This document shows positions 26,273 through 34,600 of a stretch of DNA of 64,000 nucleotides, one piece after another. The stretch is from CALOCN01 sp942491735 (GTDB lineage Bacteria; Eisenbacteria; RBG-16-71-46; JABDJR01), in assembly GCA_942491735.1 (NCBI GenBank), contig CALOCN010000013.1:100815-164814 (forward strand), read 5' to 3'. A model generated the notes under the pieces. That model saw only the letters and a program-made list of their open reading frames with translations, made no database searches and was not told the DNA's origin. Each line of letters starts with the position of its first letter. Position 1 is the stretch's first letter. The position numbers and the translations under genes were made by a program.

Positions 26273-27790
26273 TCATCCAGTCTCGTTGCGGCTGCTTGTG
26301 GTGTTCGTCACCGATCTTGTCACCTTGATTCCATCAATGCCTCCCCCACCCTCATGGGTCCACTTGTGGCACTCGGAGCAGAGCGTGATGAGGTTCTCGG
26401 GCTTGTTGCTTCCGCCGCTTTCGCGGGGGATGAGGTGGTGGACCTGGAGGAACTTGGTGTTGCGGCAGCCGGCGACGCGGCATTGGTGGCGGTCCCGGGT
26501 CAGGACGGCACGCCGTGTGGATGGTGGGATGGTGGCTCGGTTTCGCTTGCCGGGGAGTTGGATGTAGGCGTCGCAGAGGATTGCTTTGAGGGTGCTGGGA
26601 CTCAGCTTTCTTGCGCCGGTGCTGGATGGGATGTCACCGTCACCGCACTGCGGGCAGAGGTGAATCGTGATCTGATAGGGCGGGCGACTCACCCACTTTA
26701 CCCGGGTAAAGTGGGCGGTGGGCGTGGAAGCAATTGGCTGCGAGTGGGTTGCGTGGGAATCGTCCTTGGTGGGAATGGTCGGCTTGCCGGTGTTCGCCGG
26801 GCTTCCGTTCTGCGCGGAGGAAGCGGCGTGAGCAGGTGAGTCTCCGGCAGAATCGTTGACCGTGCTGTCCACCGGCGCGGGTTCGTCGGACTCTGCCCCT
26901 GCCAGCAACAGCGCTTCCAGACCGGCCAGGATCAAGGTCTCCTTCTTCTCCTTGTGGCCCTTCTTGCGCGCAGCCTCGATCAACGCTTCGTAGCGTGCGA
27001 AGGCTTCGGGATCAAGGCGGAAGCTGATGGTGATGGGAGCAGCGGGTAGGGACGCCACGCTTGTCGACTGATCGGCGGGGGCGTCGGTGGTGTCAGGGGC
27101 TGACACCGAGGATGCTCCGGGTGCCACGGTGGGGGTCGCATCCACTTGGGCACCTGCGCACTCGAGGGCGTTGGAGTTCGCGACTGCCACGGCTCCAGCC
27201 TCGCCAGTTGAGGCCGCGTTTGCGCCTCCAAGCTCCAGTTCCCTCGTGGTGGCGCCGTTTCCCGACGGCGTGGCCTGCGAGAAACCCAGGCTGGGCTGCG
27301 GCGTCCCCTTCTTCCTCGCGCTTGCAATCCCCCGCGCGGTGCGGACTCGCTCCTCCAGGACGCTGCGTGGAACAGACCGCGCTTGCTTGAGCCACTCGGC
27401 CTCGGATTCCGGCGTGGCCACCTTCGTTACTTCGCGGGCCTTGGTCCAGGACAGCTTGCCGCGCGCCACGGCTTGGCGGACCTTGGGGAGCTCACGCAGG
27501 CTCTCGGTAAGACGCAGGAACTGCGACGTCTTCGCGGGCGAGAACCCCAACGCCTTCGCGGCGTACTCGTGGATTGAACTGTATCCCAGCGAACGGTACA
27601 GCTTGCGCTCAACGACCTCGCCAAACCACAAGACAGCGCGGGACTCGGCCTGGCGCATGGATTCCAGCGCGGACTGCAGGCGTTCGTGAACCTGCTGGGC
27701 CGGGAGCTCTCGACGCAGGGGTGGCGTCTCACTGGCGACCGCTTCGGAAACCCGGGTACTCGACGGCGCGGGCGGGGCGTTCAATGACAT
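26273..27790 (-). CDS. HNH endonuclease with DUF222-like helical N-terminus
   Basis: 505 residues from ATG 27790, with GGAGGA 6 bases upstream. Residues ~20-135 are helical (LQSALESMRQAESRAVLWFGEVVERKLYRSLGYSSIHEYAAKALGFSPAKTSQFLRL), resembling the N-terminal domain of DUF222/13E12-type HNH proteins. A long Ala/Pro/Thr/Ser-rich low-complexity linker covers ~165-390. The C-terminal HNH domain at ~425-485 has RRAVLTRDRHQCRVAGCRN, LQVHHLIPRESGGSNKPENLITLCSECHKWTHEG, with all the His/Asn residues present. This should be a metal-dependent DNA endonuclease; members occur in mobile or repetitive families. Divergent from a broken nuclease-like gene, with shared AAACGAA boxes between. Confidence 0.85.
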   Translation of the reverse strand: MSLNAPPAPSSTRVSEAVASETPPLRRELPAQQVHERLQSALESMRQAESRAVLWFGEVVERKLYRSLGYSSIHEYAAKALGFSPAKTSQFLRLTESLRELPKVRQAVARGKLSWTKAREVTKVATPESEAEWLKQARSVPRSVLEERVRTARGIASARKKGTPQPSLGFSQATPSGNGATTRELELGGANAASTGEAGAVAVANSNALECAGAQVDATPTVAPGASSVSAPDTTDAPADQSTSVASLPAAPITISFRLDPEAFARYEALIEAARKKGHKEKKETLILAGLEALLLAGAESDEPAPVDSTVNDSAGDSPAHAASSAQNGSPANTGKPTIPTKDDSHATHSQPIASTPTAHFTRVKWVSRPPYQITIHLCPQCGDGDIPSSTGARKLSPSTLKAILCDAYIQLPGKRNRATIPPSTRRAVLTRDRHQCRVAGCRNTKFLQVHHLIPRESGGSNKPENLITLCSECHKWTHEGGGGIDGIKVTRSVTNTTSSRNETG

Positions 27791-27860
27791 GGCGTCCTCC
27801 AGCTAGCAACGGGTGAGCGAACCTGATGCAACAAGGGACGGTGGGAGGCTTAGATGCTAA

Positions 27861-27942
27861 CCAAACGAATAGTAATCGTCAAGACTGGATCGTGTGCGAA
27901 TTCGGAGTGCAAACTAAACGAACGTGGTAGACATTCGTTTGG
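27861..27942. promoter_or_regulatory. three AAACGAA boxes, two as a 10-bp perfect inverted pair
   Basis: CCAAACGAAT at 27861-27870 and its exact reverse complement ATTCGTTTGG at 27933-27942 flank a third box, TAAACGAACG, at 27915-27924. They lie in the divergent region between the HNH gene (left) and the broken nuclease-like gene (right). Spaced inverted copies are typical of regulator operators acting on both promoters. The protein that binds is unknown. Confidence 0.45.
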
Positions 27943-27997
27943 ATCCATCTCATCCAGCAGAGTTGGACTCGAATCGCGATCACCCGAGGAGAAAACC

Positions 27998-28380
27998 GTG
28001 TCCACATATCCCCGAGGCAGTGAGTTTCCTCACGAACACTTTGTTCAGAAGGCGATCGAGGCCCATTTCGATCACCTGGGGTTCACACGCGACGCTAAGG
28101 GTCATTGCGATCTTGTGGTGTTCCACCCGCAGACCAAGGATCGGTGGATCATTGAAGCAAAGGGCGAAACATCCGACACCGGACTCGACTTTCGCACGGG
28201 GTTGGGATAGGTGTTGATGGCGATGAATGAGCCAGCAGCAAACTATGCTCTGGCCATCCCCAACACACCGAAGTTTCAACGCCAGTTGAAAAGGTCCCGG
28301 ACCGGGTTCGGCACAGCTTGTCGCTGAGCTGGCTCGTCGTCGCCGTAGATGGTCGGGTCGAAACAATCCCACCGAAGTAG
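27998..28380 (+). pseudogene. broken restriction-endonuclease-like gene (amber stop and frameshift)
   Basis: From GTG 27998, with GAGGAG 7-8 bases upstream, the frame reads VSTYPRGSEFPHEHFVQKAI, then CDLVVFHPQTKDRWIIEAKGETSDTGLDFRTGLG, and stops at TAG 28208. The same frame continues without a break as VLMAMNEPAANYALAIPNTPKFQRQLKR, and a -1/+2 shift near 28292 restores VPDRVRHSLSLSWLVVAVDGRVETIPPK before TAG 28378. Placing Gln (CAG) at the stop yields a continuous ~126-residue protein. D-x-V...IIEAKGE is a PD-(D/E)XK-type nuclease core (D, E-x-K). Two lesions within 90 bp indicate a decaying gene, or less likely errors. Partner genes for a restriction system are not adjacent. Confidence 0.65.
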
Positions 28381-28422
28381 CGATCAATCGAATCACAGAT
28401 CTAGACCGGATCCCGGCCCCCC

Positions 28423-28878
28423 CTACCCCGTCCCCTTCCTCAACTCCACCCACGTCAACCCCTGATTCCCCGTCCTGAAACTCCCATCCCTCAACAGCTT
28501 CGGAAACTGCTTGGCCAGCCGCTTTCGCCCGGCCGCTCCCACGCGGCAGTCCTCCCCCTTCACCCAGTATGCCACCGTCCCTTCCTTCTCCTTCTCCCCA
28601 CATGCCTTGCGTACGCGGTCACGGATCACGCCGCCTACGCCGCTTGAGCCGTAGCCGTGGATGACCTTGAGCACCCGCGTTCCCGCATGCAGCGCACGTT
28701 CCAGCGCATCGTCGAACCGGCGCATGGCCTCGTCCCCGGTCGGTGAGCCCTGTTCCAGGTTCAGGGTGACCATCTGCCGGCCCGGGTCCACCAGCGGCGT
28801 GTCCAGGCCAAGCCATTGCTGGCAATGGGGACACTTGTAGGTGTTGGGAATGCTGTTCCCGCAGTTGGGGCAGGTCAT
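28423..28878 (-). CDS. zinc-ribbon Smr-domain protein
   Basis: 151 residues from ATG 28878, which overlaps the stop of the preceding gene (ATGA); the longer frame from 28971 has no supporting start. Residues 1-22 are a zinc ribbon (MTCPNCGNSIPNTYKCPHC). Residues ~35-115 resemble the Smr domain: VTLNLEQGSPTGDEAMRRFDDALERAL, then VLKVIHGYGSSGVGGVIRDRVRKAC. Canonical Smr proteins begin with LDLHG; here that motif is LNLEQG, so one proposed catalytic His is replaced, while the HGxGxxGG loop is kept. Smr domains nick or bind branched nucleic acids. The coupling to the DUF2325-like and DUF559 genes suggests a DNA-processing complex. Confidence 0.75.
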   Translation of the reverse strand: MTCPNCGNSIPNTYKCPHCQQWLGLDTPLVDPGRQMVTLNLEQGSPTGDEAMRRFDDALERALHAGTRVLKVIHGYGSSGVGGVIRDRVRKACGEKEKEGTVAYWVKGEDCRVGAAGRKRLAKQFPKLLRDGSFRTGNQGLTWVELRKGTG

Positions 28879-30515
28879 TGCGTTTGCCCCATCTCCGCAA
28901 TGGCGGCGAGGATGACCCGGATGCCAACGCTGCCGTTCGCGTGGCGCAGCGGCACTTCCTGCAGGCCGCACACCCGCTCCAGCTCGTCGAGCTTGTGCCC
29001 CACGAACCCGGTCAGCACGACGACCAGATCGGTGCCGCCGGTCCTGACCGACTTCACCAGGTTCTGCACCTCGCGGGTCGCCGTTCCACGGTCGCTCTCG
29101 ACCCAGCGAAGGCCTCCCAGTTCCAGTGCGGCTTCCAGTTGCTGGGCGATCTCGGGTCGGCTCTGTCCACCCACCAGGGCGAGGGACTTGCCCGCGGCGA
29201 CGGACCTGGCGGACTCCAGGTACTGCGAGACTTCCTCGGTCAGTGCCGATGTGGGGTCCGGTTGGGCGAACTCGACCCCCAGGCGTGTCATATGACGGCG
29301 CAGGGCCTTGTAGTCGCTTCCGGTCGCGACCAGATGGGCGTGGTTCACCATCACCGGGGCGACCTCGGATGCGGGGAGGTACTCAAGGCACTTGCGCAGC
29401 AACGAGAGCATGCCTTCCACGGCGTCCTCGGACACGCCCGCCTGGATCTGGGTCGTGAGCTCCCCGAGGTGCACGCGCCCCTGCTCCAGTGACCGCTCCA
29501 TCTCCGCCTTGCGCGCCGCTTCCTCCTCGCTGGCCGCCCTCCTGGCCGCACGTTCCTCGTGGGACCGCTCAACCACCTTCGGAAGTTGGTTGGTGTGGTG
29601 ACGCACGTACTCCGCCCAGTCCAGGTCCTTCGCCCGGTCCAGGGCCTCGCAGTAGCCGGGCTGCTTCTCGCGGCTGATGGTGGTGAGGCGCCCGAAGATC
29701 CGCTCCAGCCGACGCACCGCCGCCTTGGGAAGGAGCTCCTTGTTCTCCTGGAGAAGCCGTGCCTTGCCGGACCAGATGCAGATCTGGTTGAGCAGTTCGT
29801 CCTGGCTGAGGTAGCCGACATGCTCGGTACCGAACTCGGTCTCGTCGTCGAGTTCGCGGATCTTGTCCACGATCTGCTCGATCTCTTCGCGCCGGTCCTG
29901 CAGGGCCGGGTCCTCCAGCTGCACCTGCTGTCGGCGGATGGCGGTAATGGCGTCGGCGCAGGCATCGGCGAGCTCGTGCAACTCCACATGCCGCAGCAGG
30001 GAAGCGGCGGCCTCCGGCTTGAGACGGGGAAGCGCCTGTTCCAGTTCGTTGAGCACCGAGAGCATCTCGTTGACCGTGGAGGAGCGTTCCACCTTCGGAA
30101 GGAGGCGGGCATACAGTCCCTGAGACCGACTCTCGCGCGCCTGGGCCCGAATCGGGTCGTACCCGATCATCTCGGTGCGGCTCGCCAGTTGGGAGGCCAG
30201 TTCCTTGCGCTTCTCGTACAGGGGACTCAGGTCGTTCTCGGCGGTGCCAAGGTCCTCCAGCTCGCTGATGGCCTGATCCAACCGGACCTGCTGCTCATGG
30301 AGCGCGATCACCTCGGTGGCGATGTGCTCCCGGGCTCCTTCGTTGCGCCGCTTGCGCAGCTCTTCCTGTTCGTGTCGTTCCCTTTCCCGTTTCGCCTTGA
30401 TCTGCCGCGCATGCTCCAGCAGGGCATCCACGGAACCCAGGTCCGCCGGCTTGTAGTCGGGAAAGAACTCTCGGATGTCATCCGGATCCATCGGGCGATC
30501 GCTATCCATGGCCAT
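28875..30515 (-). CDS. coiled-coil protein with C-terminal DUF2325-like domain
   Basis: 546 residues. The first ~430 are helical and highly charged with long coiled-coil segments (LLEHARQIKAKRERERHEQEELRKRRNEG; ERAARRAASEEEAARKAEMERSLEQGR). The last ~100 residues read KSLALVGGQSRPEIAQQLEAALELGGLRWVESDRG, NLVKSVRTGGTDLVVVLTGFVGHKLDELERVC and VPLRHANG, which fit the DUF2325 pattern of a GG-x-x-R loop, a TDLVVVLT strand and a conserved His near a Cys. DUF2325 proteins are of unknown biochemistry and often accompany nucleases. The gene starts 25 bp after the DUF559 gene and its stop overlaps the Smr gene, indicating one operon. It could be the scaffold of a nuclease complex. Confidence 0.7.
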   Translation of the reverse strand: MAMDSDRPMDPDDIREFFPDYKPADLGSVDALLEHARQIKAKRERERHEQEELRKRRNEGAREHIATEVIALHEQQVRLDQAISELEDLGTAENDLSPLYEKRKELASQLASRTEMIGYDPIRAQARESRSQGLYARLLPKVERSSTVNEMLSVLNELEQALPRLKPEAAASLLRHVELHELADACADAITAIRRQQVQLEDPALQDRREEIEQIVDKIRELDDETEFGTEHVGYLSQDELLNQICIWSGKARLLQENKELLPKAAVRRLERIFGRLTTISREKQPGYCEALDRAKDLDWAEYVRHHTNQLPKVVERSHEERAARRAASEEEAARKAEMERSLEQGRVHLGELTTQIQAGVSEDAVEGMLSLLRKCLEYLPASEVAPVMVNHAHLVATGSDYKALRRHMTRLGVEFAQPDPTSALTEEVSQYLESARSVAAGKSLALVGGQSRPEIAQQLEAALELGGLRWVESDRGTATREVQNLVKSVRTGGTDLVVVLTGFVGHKLDELERVCGLQEVPLRHANGSVGIRVILAAIAEMGQTQ

Positions 30516-30540
30516 TACCTCCTGCGTTTGATTCGTAGAA

Positions 30541-31047
30541 CTATCCGTTGGGCGCTTCGTGGGTCAGGACGATGCGATCCCCACTGCGGACCACATAGAC
30601 GACATCCGGTTTCGTTTCGACACGTGCAACCAGGGAGCGCAAGTCCCCCGGGGTGATCAGGTCCGCGGCGTCCTCCACGATCCTGAGTACCGAGATCCCG
30701 GCCGCGGCGCACTCCCGGTGCTTGCGGCGATCGCGTTCCTGTTGTCCCTCCAGGCCCGATCCATCCCGATGGAAATGCTCCACCTCCCGGTAGTGCTGCC
30801 CACCGTCGACCTCGATGATCACCTTTCGATGCTTCAGGAAGATATCCGGGACCAGGGTCGACCCGGGGATTACTTTCTTGTTGAAGATCAGTTCCTCCTC
30901 GGGGAACGCCTCGCGGGAGAGATGCTGGATGCGGTCCTCGCGTCGGTAGGTGGGTGTCTCCTCGCCGGTGGCGATGGCTCCGGTGCACCGGAGCCATGCC
31001 CCAGGGCGCGGGGCAGGGTGACCGCTTCCTAGGCCACATCTTGCCAT
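30541..31047 (-). CDS. DUF559-like endonuclease (Vsr/PD-(D/E)XK fold)
   Basis: About 168 residues if ATG 31047 is the start. The start is uncertain because the frame stays open to 31200 and the 5' part overlaps a decayed nurA fragment and a 24-bp palindrome. The conserved core is STLVPDIFLKHRKVIIEVDGGQHYREVEHFHRDGSGLEGQQERDRRKHRECAAAGISVLRI: D in PDIF, E-x-D in IEVDGGQH, and the D-x-x-R-x-x-x-L/C...G...LRI tail are the DUF559/Vsr-like nuclease signature. It should cut or nick DNA. The next gene starts 25 bp downstream, so it heads a three-gene unit with the DUF2325-like and Smr proteins. Confidence 0.7.
   Translation of the reverse strand: MARCGLGSGHPAPRPGAWLRCTGAIATGEETPTYRREDRIQHLSREAFPEEELIFNKKVIPGSTLVPDIFLKHRKVIIEVDGGQHYREVEHFHRDGSGLEGQQERDRRKHRECAAAGISVLRIVEDAADLITPGDLRSLVARVETKPDVVYVVRSGDRIVLTHEAPNG
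30974..30997. repeat. 24-bp perfect palindrome at the 5' end of the DUF559 gene
   Basis: The sequence is self-complementary over all 24 bases, centred on GTGCAC at 30983-30988 (core CTCCGGTGCACCGGAG). It lies in the early coding part of the DUF559 frame and would form a strong hairpin in the mRNA or serve as an operator if the true start is downstream. Confidence 0.6.
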
Positions 31048-31100
31048 GCCGCGCACCGTATCCAGACCCCAACTCCTGCGGACGCCTCCATGCGCACCAC
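31013..31100. repeat. degenerate duplicate of an internal nurA segment
   Basis: Bases 31013-31100 match 31423-31501 inside nurA in the same orientation, sharing blocks GCAGGGTGACCG, ATGCCGCGCACCGTATCCAG and GGACGCCTCCATGCGCACCA with small indels. On the minus strand one frame reads VRMEASAG like VVRMEASAD of NurA. Further right, at 31155-31185, are long G runs. The block looks like a decayed partial second copy of nurA between nurA and the DUF559 gene. Confidence 0.6.
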
Positions 31101-31279
31101 TTGGGGACCCAGAAGTAGACGCGCGCCCCGCGCTCGCGGTCGGAGGTCGAAGGGTCGGGGGGGGGCGGAGGGGGGGGGGAGGGGGCGTATCCCGGCCCAA
31201 CGGTGCTGATGAAAGCCCACCGGTGATACTCCTCCAGGGACAATTACCCGCAAATCCGTAACCCAGTGAACCATCCCCC

Positions 31280-32197
31280 TCATTGCGCCGCGGCCAATCT
31301 CAGCGAGCGCTGAACAAATGCGGCATCGCCCAATCTTCGTCTCAACTCTCTCTCCAACGCTCCTATCGGAAACAAGTTCTGTGGGGCCCGAGGGTCCTTG
31401 TGTGGCACGGACGCATAGGCAGGCAGGGTGACCGTGGCCACATCGGCCATGCCGCGCACCGTATCCAGCGCTAGGTCCGCGGACGCCTCCATGCGCACCA
31501 CGCCGGCCCACGGTTGCGCCACCGGCCCGGGCAAACGCGTGTACCAGGAGTACCGGGTCCAGGAAGTGGTGGTCACAAACAGCGGCGTCCGCTCCCCCGG
31601 CTGCAATCCCGTCACCACCTCCAACGCCGTCCCGTCCAGGTACGCGACCCGGTGGGTCTTCACGTAGCCCACCGCGCCCGGCACGTTCTGCCGTCCCGAC
31701 AAGGGCCCGTCCACCACCACCAGGTCCGCCCCTTCCTCCAGCGCCGCCGCTACCCCAACCTCCAACTCGCCCAGCCGCTGCTGCAAGGCCAGCGACAAAC
31801 TCTCCAGCTGATCGTCCGACGCGGTGCGAGGCTCGAACCGTCCCGCCCGGGTCTCCAGCGATTCATTGGCCGCGGTGGAAAACAATCCACGTCGCACCTC
31901 GGCCGAAACAATGCGCGCGCGATCCCCCTGCGACACCACCACCCCCGCGGCATACGACGCGGCCACCCCGCGCTTCACCGGTTCCCCCTCCTCCTGGATC
32001 CAGACCAGGGCCTCGATGCGCCGGACCCCGTCAATGAACGCCACCCGCTCTGCCGGCGCGGCATCCGCGGGAGCGATCGGCTTCCACTGTTCCACCGGCA
32101 ACTCCACCGCGGGGTTCACCGTGGCGTTGCTCTCCTGGGCATCGGGAAGCGGCGTGCCGTACTCCGGGTCCCAGGTTTCGATGGTGATCTTCGCCAT
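31280..32197 (-). CDS. nurA: NurA-family 5'-3' nuclease
   Basis: 305 residues from ATG 32197 (AGGAG 6 bases upstream). AFIDGVRRIEALVWI carries the first NurA aspartate motif (D-G), DLVVVDGPLSG the second (V-D-G-x-L), followed by GYVKTHRVAYL, SWYTRLPG, GVVRMEASA and the C-terminal ALERELRRRLGDAAFVQRSLR. This order fits the NurA RNase H-like nuclease that partners with the HerA translocase to resect DNA ends. It is the last gene of the herA-sbcD-sbcC-nurA operon, 9 bp after sbcC. NurA is best known from archaea and some bacteria, and full sequence comparison would settle the family assignment. Confidence 0.75.
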   Translation of the reverse strand: MAKITIETWDPEYGTPLPDAQESNATVNPAVELPVEQWKPIAPADAAPAERVAFIDGVRRIEALVWIQEEGEPVKRGVAASYAAGVVVSQGDRARIVSAEVRRGLFSTAANESLETRAGRFEPRTASDDQLESLSLALQQRLGELEVGVAAALEEGADLVVVDGPLSGRQNVPGAVGYVKTHRVAYLDGTALEVVTGLQPGERTPLFVTTTSWTRYSWYTRLPGPVAQPWAGVVRMEASADLALDTVRGMADVATVTLPAYASVPHKDPRAPQNLFPIGALERELRRRLGDAAFVQRSLRLAAAQ

Positions 32198-32206
32198 GGT
32201 GCGCTC

Positions 32207-34591
32207 CTAGGACGTCACCCGCTCCACCGTGGCGGTGGAAGGGCCCTTGGTCACCCGGAACTGCACCGGAATGCGGTCGGCCAGCTCGCGCACGTGGGTG
32301 ACCAGTCCCACCACGCGATCCCCGGCGGCCAGCTCCTCGATGGAAGATGCCACGACGTCGAGCGTATGGGGGTCCAGGGATCCAAATCCCTCGTCCAGAA
32401 ATATGGACTCCAAACGGGCCGATCCCGCGGTGGCCATCTCGGCCACGTGATCGACCAGGCTCAGGGCCAGCGCCAACGAGGCCAGGAACGTCTCGCCGCC
32501 GGAAAGCGTCTTCACCGAACGGGTCTCATCCGCGTTGCGATGATCGATCACCTCGAAGTTGTTGTTCTTGTCCCGGGCAAAGGAGTACGCCTCGCCGGAA
32601 ATCTCGTGCAGCATGGTGCTGGCCTTCACCACCAGCCGGTCCATGGCCTCGGCCAGGAGCCACCGCTCGAACCCGGTCGACTTGAGGTGCTTGGCCAACT
32701 CCGCGGCAACCTTCTGGTTCGTGAGCGCCCCCTCCGCTTCCTTGCGCAGGGCGGCGCTGCGGGCAAGGTCCCGCTCAATCCGGTCGTGCTCCTGCCGCTC
32801 CTGGGCCAAAGCATCCACCACCCCGTCCCGGGGCGCGGTCTCGTTGAACTCCACCTCCAACTTCTCGCAGGCGTCGCTCAGCTTCTGGAGCCCCTTCTCC
32901 TGCTTCTTGCCCAGCTTCTCGAGTTGCGCGGTCGCCTTCTCCACCTGCTTGGCGTGCTCGGCGGTCTTCTTCCCGGCCCAGTCCACCAGCGCCTTCCAGG
33001 ATCCGGCGAGGTTTTCCCGATCCGCGGCCGGCGGGTCCAGGCTGGCCACCCCGTCCCGCGCGGTGTCGAACCCGGTCAAAGCCCGGGACTGATCGCTGCG
33101 CGCCGCATCCAACGCGGTGCGGGCCGCGGTCGCCGCGGTGCGGGCGGTCTTGAACGCGGTCTCTGCCTTGGCCACCGCGGCCCCGGCGGTGTCGATGGCG
33201 GCGAGGGTCTTCTTGATCTCCTTGGCCCCCGGGGCGTCCTTTGTCTTAGCGGTGAGCTTCACGATCTCACCCTGAACCCGCTCCACCGCGGCCCGGGCCA
33301 CCGAATCCGCCGCCTTGGATTGGCTGTCTGCATCCCGCGCGTCCCGCAGTGCGCCCTCCGCCTCCTTCAGCGCGGACTCCGCCTGGGTGATCCCATCCGG
33401 GGTGGCATGCTTGGGCGTCTTGGCCACCGGCTGCAGGCAGACCGGGCAGTCGTCCCCCTTCTTTAGACCCTCCGCGAGGTGTTGCGCCGCGTGGGCCCGC
33501 CGCACCGCCTCCAGCGCCTGGCGCGCCGACTCCACATCCTTGAGCGCGCCCGCCGTCGCGGCCTCGCTCTTCTTGGCCGCCGCCCCCGCGGACTTGGCTT
33601 TCGCCTGAGCGCCGGCCAGTTCCTTGGTCGCCGTCTCCAACGCCTCGTGGTTGCGCAGCGCTTCCTTGAGCGCATCCGGATCGCCCAGCGCGTCCCGGGC
33701 CGCGCGCGCCGCCTCCAGGGCGGTCTCGGCCTTCTCCACGCCCTGCGCCCCCAAAGCATCCGTCTCCGTAGCCGCGGCCAGGCGCTTCCCCAGGTCCGCG
33801 ATCCCCTTGGGCACGGCCAACGCCTGCAACCGCGCGATCTCCGCCGCCAACGTCTTGCGCGTGCCCTCCGTCGCCTCCAGCTCCCCGTCCAGCTCCACCA
33901 AGCCGGGGAGCGCGGCCTCGATGCTTTCCTTGAGCTTCTCCAGCTTCCCGATCCGGGTCGCCGCGGTCTTGAGCGCGGCTGGGGTGGAATCCACCATGCT
34001 CTCGAGCTGCCCCTGCAGCGCGGCCACGGCGCCCTTGGCGGTGGACTCCCGCTCCACCGCGAGCCCACGCACTACCTGGTAGAGGTCGATTCCCAACAGC
34101 CGGGTGAGCAACTTCTGCCGGCTGGCCGGTTTGTCGTGGAGGAACTCGGCGAAGTCCCCCTGGGGCAACACCACGCAGCGGGTGAACTGCTCGAAGTCCA
34201 GTCCCAGCAGCTTGGTCACCACCTCGGTGACCTCGTCCGCGGTGGCGGCCAGCACCTGTTCGCCCCGTTGCAGCCGGGCTTCGGCGGTGGTGGCGCCGCC
34301 GCTCTTGGTCCGCTTCACCACCCGCACCGCGGTGTACTCGGTTTCTCCCAGGGTGAAATCGAACCGCAGGCGGGCCTCGGTCTTGCCCTGGGTGATGGCG
34401 GCGGCGACCAGGCGTTTGTCGTCGTAGCGGGGGACGCTCCCGTAGAGGGCGAAGGTCATGGCGTCGATGAGGCTCGACTTGCCGGACCCGGTGGTGCCGG
34501 TGAAGACGAAGAGCTCGGCGTCGGCGAAGTCCACCTCGGCGCGTTCCCGAAAAGCGCTGAATCCCTCCAGCTCCAGTTTCAGCGGTCGCAT
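32207..34591 (-). CDS. sbcC: SbcC/Rad50-type SMC-like ATPase, exonuclease subunit
   Basis: 794 residues, short for SbcC (usually about 1000-1050) because the coiled coil is compact. The N-terminus MRPLKLELEGFSAFRE...FVFTGTTGSGKSSLIDAMTFALYG has the Walker A, VVLPQGDFAEFL the Q-loop region, GDDCPVCLQPVAK near residue 382 the CxxC zinc hook, and the C-terminus SVKTLSGGETFLASLALALSLVDH the ABC signature with LESIFLDEGFGSLDPHTL as Walker B. It pairs with SbcD to process double-strand ends and hairpins. It begins 9 bp after sbcD and is followed after 9 bp by nurA. Confidence 0.92.
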   Translation of the reverse strand: MRPLKLELEGFSAFRERAEVDFADAELFVFTGTTGSGKSSLIDAMTFALYGSVPRYDDKRLVAAAITQGKTEARLRFDFTLGETEYTAVRVVKRTKSGGATTAEARLQRGEQVLAATADEVTEVVTKLLGLDFEQFTRCVVLPQGDFAEFLHDKPASRQKLLTRLLGIDLYQVVRGLAVERESTAKGAVAALQGQLESMVDSTPAALKTAATRIGKLEKLKESIEAALPGLVELDGELEATEGTRKTLAAEIARLQALAVPKGIADLGKRLAAATETDALGAQGVEKAETALEAARAARDALGDPDALKEALRNHEALETATKELAGAQAKAKSAGAAAKKSEAATAGALKDVESARQALEAVRRAHAAQHLAEGLKKGDDCPVCLQPVAKTPKHATPDGITQAESALKEAEGALRDARDADSQSKAADSVARAAVERVQGEIVKLTAKTKDAPGAKEIKKTLAAIDTAGAAVAKAETAFKTARTAATAARTALDAARSDQSRALTGFDTARDGVASLDPPAADRENLAGSWKALVDWAGKKTAEHAKQVEKATAQLEKLGKKQEKGLQKLSDACEKLEVEFNETAPRDGVVDALAQERQEHDRIERDLARSAALRKEAEGALTNQKVAAELAKHLKSTGFERWLLAEAMDRLVVKASTMLHEISGEAYSFARDKNNNFEVIDHRNADETRSVKTLSGGETFLASLALALSLVDHVAEMATAGSARLESIFLDEGFGSLDPHTLDVVASSIEELAAGDRVVGLVTHVRELADRIPVQFRVTKGPSTATVERVTS

Positions 34592-34600
34592 GCGTGCCCC

